This document shows, piece after piece, positions 1 through 12,000 of a stretch of 64,000 nt of DNA (the stretch's first letter is position 1; every line of letters starts with the position of its first letter). Source of the DNA: Lineus longissimus. Lineage: Eukaryota; Nemertea; Pilidiophora; Heteronemertea; Lineidae. Under the pieces are notes generated by a model. That model did not search any database. It had not been told where the DNA came from and worked only from the letters and a program-made list of their open reading frames with translations. The stretch spans positions 312,501 to 376,500 of the forward strand of contig NC_088309.1 of assembly GCF_910592395.1 (NCBI RefSeq). Reading direction: 5' to 3'. The position numbers were made by a program, and so were the translations under genes.

Positions 1-778
1 CATTTCGCCATATCTTTATTCAAACAACTTAAGAGTAAGAAAAGGTTATCAGAGGAATTCGAGAGGAATTTGGACACGTACTCATTGATAAGACCTTGGC
101 AAAGACATGACAGTGGAGGAACAAGACATGATGGGCAGTCCGGCATGAGCCAACACCTGTACTGACTAGTAGGCGAGATGAGGAAACAAGAAGCAGCGAA
201 TCAGAATAACTGATATATACCATCAGCAGAGCGCTCATGCGCTGGTAGCCAATGCAACCTCAGTACATCACGGGTAATACGATCCCTTAGTTTTGTTATA
301 TCAGCAGTGTATGACCGGTGATCACGAGTATAATAATTCGCCGCTCCACGACTCTAACTTTCCTAAAGATGTTTCACTTGCATCAACTGGTGAGCAGTGT
401 ACAAAAGCCGATATGATCAGTGTTTCAGTTGGCTGACTGCAATCGTGTTGTGTGGGCACTCTCGTCGGACTACTTATTAGTTTGACGACGAGACTGTCGG
501 GTCACAACAACGTGCATCGTACAATGTGGCCAGGGCCTGTACAACAGCAGAGATAAGACTAAGTGTCATGTCTTGTAATCCAAACAAGTCTTTCCTTATA
601 CTGAGAAGAATCGTGTGGTCCACTGTAAAACTAGCACCGCACATCCATGTCTATCGACCAATCATGAAGGCGGCCACGTCCTAATGTAAGGATAAATTCC
701 CCGCTTCAGTTATGTCAGTCGAAAATGTAGGTAACCTGTATCAGCGAAGGTTAAAATGTAAACATGATAAAACAATCT
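1..778. other. Gene-free stretch; probable 3' UTR of the minus-strand GPCR
   Basis: I see no convincing coding sequence here. It lies directly downstream of the stop codon of the minus-strand GPCR, and a minus-strand AATAAA occurs at 15-20, so much of it could be 3' UTR. The short open frame at 29-238 has no recognisable features. Confidence 0.4.
15..20 (-). terminator. Candidate poly(A) signal AATAAA
   Basis: TTTATT on the plus strand reads AATAAA on the minus strand, about 760 nt downstream of the GPCR stop codon at 779. It is the only canonical signal I noticed downstream of that gene within the window. Whether it is used is inference. Confidence 0.3.
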
Positions 779-2276
779 TCAACAAAACAACACCTCTTTC
801 GCATCATTTCTATAACGCTTGCCTCCTCCGATGATGTATAAATAAAAGTTAACAGCGAAATTATAAAACCAAATATTCATGACAGCAAACTGACCAATAC
901 CATAACGTAATCTCCAATAAACCTGCGACATATCATACATGGCGTCCACGGCCGGAATCTGGGCGCTGAAGTCATACATCCGGTACGGAAGTGATGTCAC
1001 AATATAGGCCACGCTCACAAAGATCAACATGACGGTGAGATGCTGTGTTTCTTGTTGATGCTTCCCCGGTCCTTCTTTCTGTTGACTGGACTTGAGCCGG
1101 GCCCTTTCCTTGGAGGCCCGCCGTAGTGTCACGATGATGACGAGGTTACTGCCGAGAATGATTAGGAAAGGGAACACCGTCCCCACCAATACGTAGAAAA
1201 GGGAAGCCACGAGTTCCACTCCCCTGAGTGTTGAAAACACCATCACGCGTATACCTTTAAAGACAAGAAAGAGAACTATTCAAGTAATAACGTCTTCTGT
1301 TCCGTGCTTACTTTCTATTTCAATGAAACCTTTTCAGTGACTTTGTATGTTGAAAATAATGGTTTTACCTGTTTCAGGGTCCCGGATGTATCTATAGATA
1401 TATAACACGTGCAAGTTGGCTGTCCCTATGATGAGGGATGATATGATGACCGTGACCTTTGCCCTTTTTGTGGTACACAGTCTCGAGGCAGCCATTGGTA
1501 CCCTCACAGCTATGAGTCTATCAATGGACATCTCCGCGAGAAAGAGGCCGGATAGCATACTGCTCGTGTACATGAAATATAAATGAAACCTGAAATGAAA
1601 CAAAACAATGTTGCTTGGTCTCCGATGAACATGTTAATTGCCTATCGGAGAGTATGATATGATTTCTTTTTGTCATAAAGACACCATTAACCACTTCCAA
1701 CATGGACCTTTGCAGGACGGGGCATTTGAATCTTACACCAGAATCCTATGCGAATATTGTAAGAAAGCTGTCTCAACCCGGAATCTGACCAGAATCTTGT
1801 CAGAAAACTTGATGTAGGAAACTTGATTCACAACCGAGTCATATAAGAACTTTGACTGATTTAGATTATCGTCATGAGCCATGCTTTAGGAAGATAAGCG
1901 GAAAACGACGAAAAATAAAGACTACGGTATATACTACTTACTTATTAGCCAGTTCAGGATTTGTAATGAGACCATCCAAATATCCCGAGTAAAAGAGGGA
2001 GTAAAACCAGGTGATCTCAAGGAGCAAGATCGTGTCCGCCACAGCCATGGCGCTCATGTAGATACAGGGGGAGAGGCGGCGGTTGTGGGCCCTGTTCGCC
2101 ACCAACACGGACAGGATGTTGCCAGGGATGCCGAGGCTACTTGCTAGGATCCAGGGATATCTGGATAAGGAGTCAAAGGCAACCTGGAGAAGGACAACTA
2201 TCCTCTCATCCTGATGGCGTTGTGTAGGGCTCGTGAAGTTGAAGGATCCCATCATTTTACATAGTGTGACTTCCAC
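779..2276 (-). CDS. Rhodopsin-family GPCR, three coding exons (343 aa)
   Basis: Orphan class A G-protein-coupled receptor of the plasma membrane. Coding exons on the minus strand are 2276-1942, 1589-1369 and 1254-779. All junctions are GT-AG and in phase, giving 1,032 nt including the stop. TM1 carries the GN pair (IPGNILSVLV), TM2 the Asp of MAVADTILLL, and TM3 ends in IDRLIAV, a DRY variant. TM6 keeps the proline (VTSLPYR) but lacks the usual Cys/Trp switch, and TM7 has NFYLY in place of NPxxY. The N-terminus is short, with one N-glycosylation sequon (NFTS). The overall style resembles invertebrate neuropeptide receptors (FMRFamide-like group), but the ligand cannot be read from sequence. 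Unlike the five intronless receptors at 20-36 kb it has two introns, so it belongs to a different subfamily. The start ATG at 2276 is preceded by a tandem repeat. Confidence 0.85.
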
Positions 2277-3058
2277 TCTGTGTTAACACTAAAGCAAGTG
2301 GCAAGTCGAGTTCCCTCAGAGCTATATCATATCATGAGTGGACACTGAAGCCACCAGGTCGAGTTCCCTCAGAGCTAAATCATATCATGAGTGGACACGG
2401 AAGCCACCACGTCGAGTTCCCTCAGAGCTAAATCATATCATGAGTGGACACGGCAGTCATTGCTGCGCCAATGGTTATTTAGATGATTCAATTCAATCAG
2501 AATTATTTCAGTCGCCCAGAATTGAAACGATATTTATATCTTGTCAAGAATAGATGTTTATGTCAAAATGAATTTCTAACTCACCGATTCGAAATTTACA
2601 CTTAATACAATAAAAGGAAAAAAATGAGACTAGATTTGCACGAAGAGTCTCCTATTTATAAGCTATAAACTATATTCTGTATGACACGATGATCACTGAA
2701 TCACAACCATGCAGAAGGTGTTGGAAAATATCATATGACAATCGTATCTTGGCCAACTATCGTTGCTTTTCAGGCCAAGTCAATTCTACTCGTTTCATTT
2801 TAGTTCTGGATAATAAAGCGTTAACGCATACTATTGATAAATAAAGTCCATATCACGATTTATCACAAGCGGAATATCTTTCCCATCGCCATTTCGCAGT
2901 AATGTCCATTTGTAAATTACCACGTGATTTCCGTGTGACGTTTCAGTGAATTCACGGGAATTCCCCCATAATTATTACAACATATGTCACATACTGCGAT
3001 AAAGGTCCAGTGATGATGTTGTTCGTGTTATTGTCTCTGCCTGATTAAGGTTACCAAA
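2277..3058. other. Divergent intergenic/promoter region between GPCR and TRANK1-like gene
   Basis: This 0.78 kb separates two divergent start codons and must hold both 5' regulatory regions. It contains a 53-bp tandem repeat (2305-2459) next to the GPCR. No open frame here looks coding; the one at 2338-2553 is a read-through of the repeat. No clear TATA box was identified. Confidence 0.5.
2305..2459. repeat. 53-bp tandem repeat, about 2.9 copies
   Basis: Copies start at 2305, 2358 and 2411, each beginning GTCGAGTTCCCTCAGAGCTA. They differ by a few bases (for example ATATCATATC against AAATCATATC). The array lies 29 bp upstream of the GPCR start codon, so it may fall in the 5' UTR or core promoter. 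Confidence 0.9.
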
Positions 3059-6000
3059 ATGGGAGATTTTGTGCGTTGGATGCAGGCATTGCAGCAGAAT
3101 TCTGGCGACATACGTAAGTACTAAGTCATCACCGACCATCCACTACGGAATAACGCCAAGATCGGCTGATTTGCCAGGACGAGATGACTAGTTGACCGAT
3201 CCTTGGCTTTGGTAGAGTGATGTTGGAACCAGGAAGGTGTAATACAGATAATAATATCTTTCTGTTAGAACTCACCCAAGTAATAGACTCACTGGTAAAC
3301 AGGTTTAGAATAAGCGTATGATTTGGTGGGGTTGGTTTCATGTGTGCCGATGTAGAAGCACAAAATCTCCTTGGATAGAATGTCCGGGGAATAAAGGATT
3401 CTTCTCTGAGCTATTTTGGGTCATGACATCACCTCTATAGAACCATATACCATAATCCATAAGAACACAATAGAGCCGAACACTTTTCCAGGACATTTTC
3501 CACCTCAATGGAGTAATAGAGTGTATTCGGACGGATCATAGTATATTGTTCTGAAGAAAGCATGCTTGCCAATAATTTATTTATTTATTTATTTAATCAT
3601 ACATAATAGTACATTCAACAGAGTGCAGTGCTGTATTGTGCAGTGAGGAAAATAAATAGATGGAAGAACATTTTAAAAACAAGTTAGAAACAGGCAGCGA
3701 ATGCCACAACTAATTACCAGTGATACTCAATTGAACTTGTTTATACAGAAATTATATTTAAGGAATTGAACCCGAGGCGGAGGACCTTGGTTGAGTTACC
3801 AAGACACTCGAGGGTGGAGCTAAAATACAGTCCAAACCCGAGCCGACAGGCGAGTGTTTGGACGAAATTTTAGCTCCACCCTCGAGTGTCTTGGTAACTC
3901 AACCAAGGTCCGAAGCCGAGGGTTCAATTTCTATTCTAAAATACCTCAAACTTAAAAAGATAGGCCACGAAATAACTTGAATATGTGCGAATTTGGCAAA
4001 TTCCATCCATCGCCGGCCCGGCCGGAGCGCCGGTAGCACCGTTGTTTACATTTCGGCAGCGCGTATAGGAAGTCCGGATCGGCTCGCTCAAGTGACGCTA
4101 AAATCCGCGCAAATGGGCTATTTGGAGCGTTTTTCTCAGCAAATATGTGTAGTGCTCATTAAAAAACTTAGGGTGGTTGATGCTTCCTTGGCTGATTTGT
4201 GTTTGAAGCAGTGTTTTGAGAGCCTCAAACTTCTGAAGTGAGCTGTGTGCATAGTTCCACATTTTAATGCAACCCGAGGGAACTTTGGTAGAGCATCTTG
4301 GTTGCGTGTCCAAAACACTCCACTCTCAGAACGTGGCTTATGCATTTTCCATTTAAAAGTTGACTTTACGGTACCAAGGTATTTTAGAATGGCCATCAAC
4401 AAATTATTCAGTCTGATGTAATACCCAAGCGATTGAAACCGTATAGGCCTATAAAAGAATCCTTAACTCTAAAGACATTCTATCCTGCATCCCTGGGCCA
4501 TTTAAAACTTGTTCACTTTCCCGTAGTGTTTCCATAGATTAGTCAGCTAGAGAGACAATGACGTCAGAAACATGTCACTATTGTTCTCTAGCGTTATATG
4601 ACAATGAGGGGACTAACAATCAGAAACGGAAAGACTCAATAACATGAGCACACAGCAGGCCAGTGTCGTCCTGCGTTCTATGTATCCCCAACACCCAAGG
4701 GAGTTATGTCTGTCCACCAACACGGCCCAGGGTTATCCCAGGTTCTACGCATCGTGTGTATTCAAGTGAAGCACGTCACCCCCCCCCCCTCCCTCCCAGA
4801 AACTCTCCTTCCTTAGTGTATGGTGGCGGAGGTCTGAGATAGACATATCAGAAGCAAGTATAATGAAGCACTGTACACATTCATTATGCCTACGATCATA
4901 GACGGCCAATACATGTGAAAATATATATTTGTCCTGTAATGTGGTTCAGTTTACAAAAACATATGGCCTGCTCTATTTACTAAAGATATGATCGGATTCG
5001 GCGAATCTATTCCTTTCGCTCATTCGTCTCTCCTAACACAAAGTTTGCCCAAAGGATTCACGATGTCACATATATGTCACGTTTTATGTGACACGTGTCA
5101 CTTGTCATGAGCATGTTTGTTCATTGACGAAAGGTTGGATTTCAATACAGCGGGGAAACTGCCATGTTCCTCAGGTTTTGTGGTCCGTTGGGAACAAAGG
5201 ATGCACTTTTAATATCTGAGGTATTTACAGTCATGGTCTCTATAGAAGCCTATACCATAATCCAATAGTAGACCACAGGACCAGACACTTTTTCTAGGGG
5301 GACATTTTCGACGGCTACACCAGCACCTGTCATGCATGTGAAGGCCGCGCAGTTTATCGCTTTCCCCGACAGTTCCCGCTCTGTTGGAAACCAATTTTTA
5401 GCCTTAAAACATGACATGTGAGTGAAAAGTGACAACATGAATCCTAACTAACCCACGTAATAATGCAAGCGACTTGTTCGTTCTAGTAGTCAGTAAAATA
5501 GTAAAATAGTAAAATACTATAAATTTATATTGAAGACTACCAACACAACGATCTATGAAAACCGTTCGAATGATACTAAATGTTACTCAAACTGATCCTG
5601 CAAGCCTCTCTTACAGAACAAAGGAGGCAGGAGATAGCTATGCTGAGGGCCAGTGGGAATCATCTGCTCGAGAAAGGAGATGTTGACAATGCAGCACGTA
5701 CCTTTGGCCATGCACTTGACTTGGCACAGTCGACTGGTGATAACGATCTTTGGTTGCAGACTTGTAATGATCGTGACCATTGCTATTTGGTTCAGCAAAG
5801 AAACTTAGGACGGAAAAAGCTTGAGACGGGTGATATAAAAGGAGCGGATGAGGTCTTCACGAATACCCTAGCCATAGCTGACGTTGCAGAAATGCAGCGG
5901 GGCCTTCACCTACCAAAGCTGCGAGAAGAACTTTACTGTGAGCTTGATCACTGCCAAGCTCTGCTCCTGAAAGAAGATGGAAAGAAAGCGATTCAGGATA

Positions 6001-9000
6001 AGGATTTCAGCAGAGCTATTGAGATATACACAAATGCTTTGGTAAAGGCCAGGGCAGCACAAAGGGACGACTTACACTTGCAGCTACTGATAAACCGGTC
6101 CATCGCTAGCAGTAAACTTGGGAATCATAACCAGGCGCTTGATGATGCCCAGCAGTGTATAGATGCTGCTCCCCATTCTTGCTACAAGGTATGGGTGATC
6201 CTCAATGCTTACACTGTAGTTCACCATACATGATAAAGAGTTTGGGAGATGTTCCTTAACAGTTTAACCTTCAGTTCATCACTATGTATTATAATGATAC
6301 GACTTTTATACGTCGTTTCTACTCAGAAGTAACCTAACCTATCAACAAACTTTTTTCAGGATCAAAGTTAACAATGAAATTCAAATATTTGTCTGCTTCC
6401 TTGCAGTAATTGCATCTTCTTGTTTCACCAGGACAGGTAAACTGATATAATAGTATGTCTTAACTCCTCACATATTCTGCATTACGTTTGAAATAACTAG
6501 GATGAGAACTCGCGTCTTTTGACAGGGCTACTTCAGAAAAGGACAGGTTTTGAAAACGTTGAAAGAATCGAGAGAAGCCCTCGATGCCATGCGTGAGGGA
6601 CTTGCTGCAACTAACCCACCACTGATCGACAAGGTTAACTTTGTCATGGAAATCTTGATGCTTACAAGTCAGCTATTACAAACGGGGATTGCCCTCTCGT
6701 CGGCCGACTCATACACTGGTAAGAAGCATGGTGTGATATCTCACGAACATCTAAGTCTGAATATCGGACTCATCCTTGGTATCAATGGTACTATATTTTT
6801 AACTATCCTTTGAGGAATTTCAAAACACTTCAGTTGTATAGTGTCACACTATCATATGTTCTGAATAATGCATTGTACTGGCATGACTGTTCATTTCTAT
6901 ACCATCGAGTAGGCCTAAGTGAATAAGAACTCTTCCTTTCAGGCCCGTATGAGCACGTACTGGCTAAATGTAACTTAGATGGTGAAACCTGGAGCCAAGT
7001 CTTTAAGAAGCTAGCTGCCCAACACAAGTGGGTTCAGATGAAGCAGTTGGTATTAGACGAAGATCTCGATATGTATGGTTGTGGAAGTCATGTACAAGTC
7101 GTCGACCTGATTGAATACTGCAATAAGAATGAAGAAAGTCGTGACGCCAAGTTGTGGGGCCAGAAGTTAGCAATCAAATTGATGGAACGAGGAAGCCTTT
7201 ACCCCAAAAAAGCCAGTAGTACGTTCATGAAGAGAGCCCTGGATCTCGGTATTATTACTGGTGGGTGTCTTTTATTTTTATGTACATGTAGCCTACATAA
7301 ATCATGTACATGTACTAAATAGTCGAAATATCGATTTGAATAATTATTTATGTTCGAAATTAATACGAAGATGCTCTTTTTGATTACAATCAGCACCAGC
7401 TTTAAATTGGCCACCATGCCACAAATTGCGAAGGGAGCATATTCATTGTTTAATTGTTTATTTTCATTTTTTATATTGACTTCTTGAAGATTAAGGCCAT
7501 CATCAACATAAAAACCTGATTTCAGCACAAAAGTCTTAAAACTGGCTTTTGCTTTCGACAACTGGCGCACTGGTCAAACGCTTGCAACCTAAGCATGTCT
7601 TTCCGAGCCTGGCGAATAAGTGACTAACTAACTCTGGGGCCTTATTTGCAGGAGATTTTTGCCTTTTAAAGTTCATTTTCAAGGAGCACGTGAAGTCTGT
7701 TGCGGAGAGGAACCAAGTTGACGAAGCTGGGGAGAGTCTGTACCACTACCTAACTAGGTCGTATGACACAGGACAAGGCAATGCGCTAATTGCACTGAAA
7801 CTCTTTGGCAATCACGAAATTGATGTCTGCACCCAAAACAACGGCAAGACACATGTTGAGTGCTGCACTAAACCTCCCCAAGAACAGAAAACAATGCAAG
7901 AAGAATTGGGATCTGAAGGTAACGTTGCTTTTGCTTTATCATATAAGTATATATAGATTTCAGAATCCAACAGACCAGGCTAGAGCTTACTGGTATATCT
8001 AAACCGATGAACAACCTCTGGCTTTCTGTCAAACACTTTTTTGGTGGTTTATAGATTAACTGTGAGAGCAGTATCTTTCAATGTTTCAGTAGAATTGAAA
8101 ACGAGGGATACTCAGTCACCAGATACCAGACCCGTTAGTAAACTGCTCAAGAACAAAGAGCCAACCAGCCAGGCCACGTTACCTCTTGCTACTTCATTCA
8201 AGCCACCCATTCCTGATTCAAGTGGGCAAGGAGGGGCAAGACCAAAAGAAAAATCCTATCAGTGTCTGAAATGCCGTCAGAACGATGGTAAAGCTAAGTG
8301 GCGTTTCAAGTCATACAAGACGGACAAAGCGTGTAAATTATGGGTAGGAAACTTAAGCGAAGATGGACACCCTCAAAAGGACCACAAACAATGGAGGAGT
8401 AAAGCACAATCTGGTATCTCTAGGATACTGAAACAGAATAGGGGTAATTATCCGTTTTACAAACTCTTCCTCAAAATATAACACGGCACATTTTGTTCAC
8501 TAAGAAACCTTATTGGATGTGGCTCTTGGATCATCATTGAGCAGGAATGTACAATCATCCCCATCATTTGGTTTCAGAAGTTCCTGAATGTTTGACGAAG
8601 CTCAACGGTGGCGAATATTCATACTTCGTCAAGGAAGCCGGGCACAGCCATGACTGGAAGCTGGCCAAAGAGCTGATCACTACTTATGAGAAACACAATG
8701 GGGAGGATAGTATCAAGGAGTTAGCCAAAGACGTCGACATTACTGGTTATTTTGATAGACGAGAGCATGAACGAGATGACACAACCTTAGAGATGATTCT
8801 CAGAGCTGGTGCTTCTGCTGCTGTTGGACCTACTTATAAGAGACTGCCACTGAAAGAAGCGATCACATACGAAGACTGGAAGGCGATTCCCCTCCTTGTT
8901 GAGTACGGCGCTGATGCAGGGGATTTCAGTTTGACTGAGGGGGACACACCTCTCCATGCTGCCTTACAGGTTGCCATGACAGAAGATAAACAGGGTAAGC

Positions 9001-12000
9001 ATTTTCAATGATATCAAGTAAACAAAAGAGATCATTAACTCTGCAGCACCCACCAATCTTTAAAAATAATTTGCATGTTGCGAAAATGGATGCAATTGGG
9101 GTCAAGGTTGTAAAGCCCACTGCAACATACAGTGCAACTGTGAAGCTGTTTTACCCATTCTATGGTTCCTGAAATCTCGGTATTGATTATACATACATGT
9201 ACACTACGTCGATAATGATTTCGGCCACGGCGCAACCAACAGATTTAACTGAAGTGCACTGCACACTGCATGCACTCCATACGTTGTGTATTTCAGACAA
9301 CTTCAATGTTCTTGAGCGCCTGATAGATTTGCACCAGTCTGACCCAACAAGGTATCCTGACCTAGATTCTCTAAGGCAAGATATTCTTGGTGACACACTT
9401 TTCCACGTGGCAGCGAAAGCAAAGGACCCCGAAGTTGGTATGAGGGCAGCAGAGTTTCTGTTCGACAAGGGAGTAAATCCAAATATCCTCAACAACGATG
9501 GCAAGACTGCTTTAGAGTGTTTACCTAAAAAGAATGACAGGCGGGCTCAGGTGATCAAGGTTGCTTGTGAGGAGTTCTTTCAATATGCAGAAGATGAGAA
9601 GACTGTGGCCACGACAAAAAAGAACAGAGCTAAGGACTTTAACCGGCAGGTTTCAACAGATTCCAGTAAGGCAATACCCTCTCCTGACGCAAGTAGTTCT
9701 ACGGTCACAGGTGTTAAACCACGTTTGGGGAAAGAAAAAGGACGTGCTGCTAGACTCATCCGGGAGGATATACAGAAGTTCCTAGACAATATTGAGGTGG
9801 AGTCTGGCTACTCAGATGATCTCAACGAAGAGGAAGAGGAAGATGAAAACAGGACCAACGTGACAGACCAGGATGCCTCATCAGGGCAAGCCTTTGGCGT
9901 GAACCCAAAGGGTGACACCACCAACAGGAACATCCAGGAAGCGAAGGAAGTAACCCTCAGTTCAACATCTTCGGCTACAGAAGTAGAAGGACAGGGAGCA
10001 TACAGGAGCAATGTTAACAGCACGATTAGTATAAAGAATGCCGATGAGAAGGGCACCGTTGACCTTGAGGTAATGTCGGCAGTTGGAAACATTCTCCAAC
10101 AGGAAGTCACTGACAAACATGGCAACAGTGGAATGGAACCTGATCTTGGCACAACGACAGATGGCAAAGGTGAAGGGGCCAAAACATCAGAAGATTCTGA
10201 TCATGACAGCCTAGATGGTAACGATGAAGATGACACCATTGATCCGATCAGCTTTAAGGGACTTGAGTGGGAGATAGAGTGTACAGCTGAGGTCTGGAAT
10301 GCACTCTACAAGAAAAACTTTGACAACAAAATGAAGAACCGTATCTTTAAAACCATTAAGATGCTTGCCTCTGGGGAATTTGACAATCAATATCATCTAA
10401 AGAAGAGACTCCATTCGGTTCCACCGGAACTTCAGCTCTATGAAGCAAAGATCACTAAAGCTGCTCGGCTGATCTGGGAGATTGACATCGCCTTTTCGTC
10501 CAGACAGAGTGATCCTTCAACCATAAGACTGACAGAAAACCAGAGGGAAGTACAGTCGACAAGTGGCAAACCAATATACGCCGAGATAATACGGCTCTGG
10601 GACATTGTGTTCAACCATGACCATATCCATAGGAGTGTCCAAAATGTTGTCAAGTCGCATAGCAAAGGAGAGGAAAGCCTTTTCCAAAAGAAGTTAGAAG
10701 GTATAAAAGGCAAAGACGATTCTTATAGTAAAGGAGGTAAAAGGATACCGATGACCTTCACGGAGGTTGACGGAGGCTTGCAGCCTGTAAAGAGGTTCTT
10801 TCCACCTGCAAGTGCCAAGGAGACCGAGTACCACATCATGAAGTGGTACTCCTTCGACTATCTTGTCAGCTCCATTCTCCAGAACCAGAGTGAGAAAATA
10901 GACTTCCCCTTCAGCGTCACTGAGCGTGAATATGCCGTCATCAATATTGACCAGAAACCGCCATGTGCTTTGCTGCTACTTGGCAGGAGTGGCACTGGTA
11001 AAACAACATGCTGTCTATACAGACTTTGGTCAAGATTCGTGGCGTATTGGAAGCTCGCCAAAGCTGACAACCCATTGATACCAAGAGCTATAATGCACAT
11101 ACACAGTGAGAATGACAACCAAACTGACGGTGGTGAGAAAGGCGATGAAGAGTGTTCGAACCTGCAGAACTCTACAAAATCCAGCCCAGAGCCGATGGAT
11201 GTTTCTGAAGATGAAGATACTTGCGACCATCTTCACCAAGTCTTTATCACAAAGAATCCGGTTCTTTGCACGGAAATCAGCAAGAACTTTAAGTACCTCA
11301 GTCATGGGTGCCGAGAAGCCAAACCCCATGTTGATGTCGAAGATGAACCGTTGCCAAATCGTCTTCAGTTAGCACACGAATGTGCATATCCCTTGTTCGT
11401 AACGTCAAAGCAATTTCTCGTTTTACTTGATGCCTCTCTCCCCGAACCTCATTACTTCCCAAGGAATGAGGATGGCTCCGTTAAACGGGAGATTGCCGGG
11501 TGGGGGGAGGAGGATGGACCCCTGACATTTATCCCCGACATGGATGTGGATGATGACATTCTGCCAGTTGACGAGGATGACAAACAGACAGAACAAGTTG
11601 CAGGCCATGACCATGATCGCGACCAAAGACGGGAAGTGACATACGAAGTCTTTGCTGAAGAGCTGTGGCCAGAAATCATCAAAACCCACAAAAGAGTGAC
11701 ATGTCACCCGACTCTTGTTTGGACTGAAATCAACTCATTCATAAAGGGGTCAATAGAGGCGCTAAGCAACGAGGATGGTCATTTGAATCTTGAAGAGTAC
11801 AACCAATTGGGGAAGAAACGTGCACCAAACTTCCCGGGGTGTAGGGAGCAGGTCTTTCAGTTATTTGAGACATATTCCGTCCTGATCAAAAGGAGAAGGT
11901 GGTTTGATGAGATGGACTTGATCTTCGACCTGCATAAGCGAATGAAGAATGTACCAGTCCCCGAATGGTACATACATGAAATATACGTTGATGAAACCCA

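Noticed and set aside
9808-10182. Antisense open frames within the TRANK1-like exons (also at 10438, 11030, 17100 and others)
   Set aside because: Shadows of the coding strand; the plus-strand exons carry the recognised domains.
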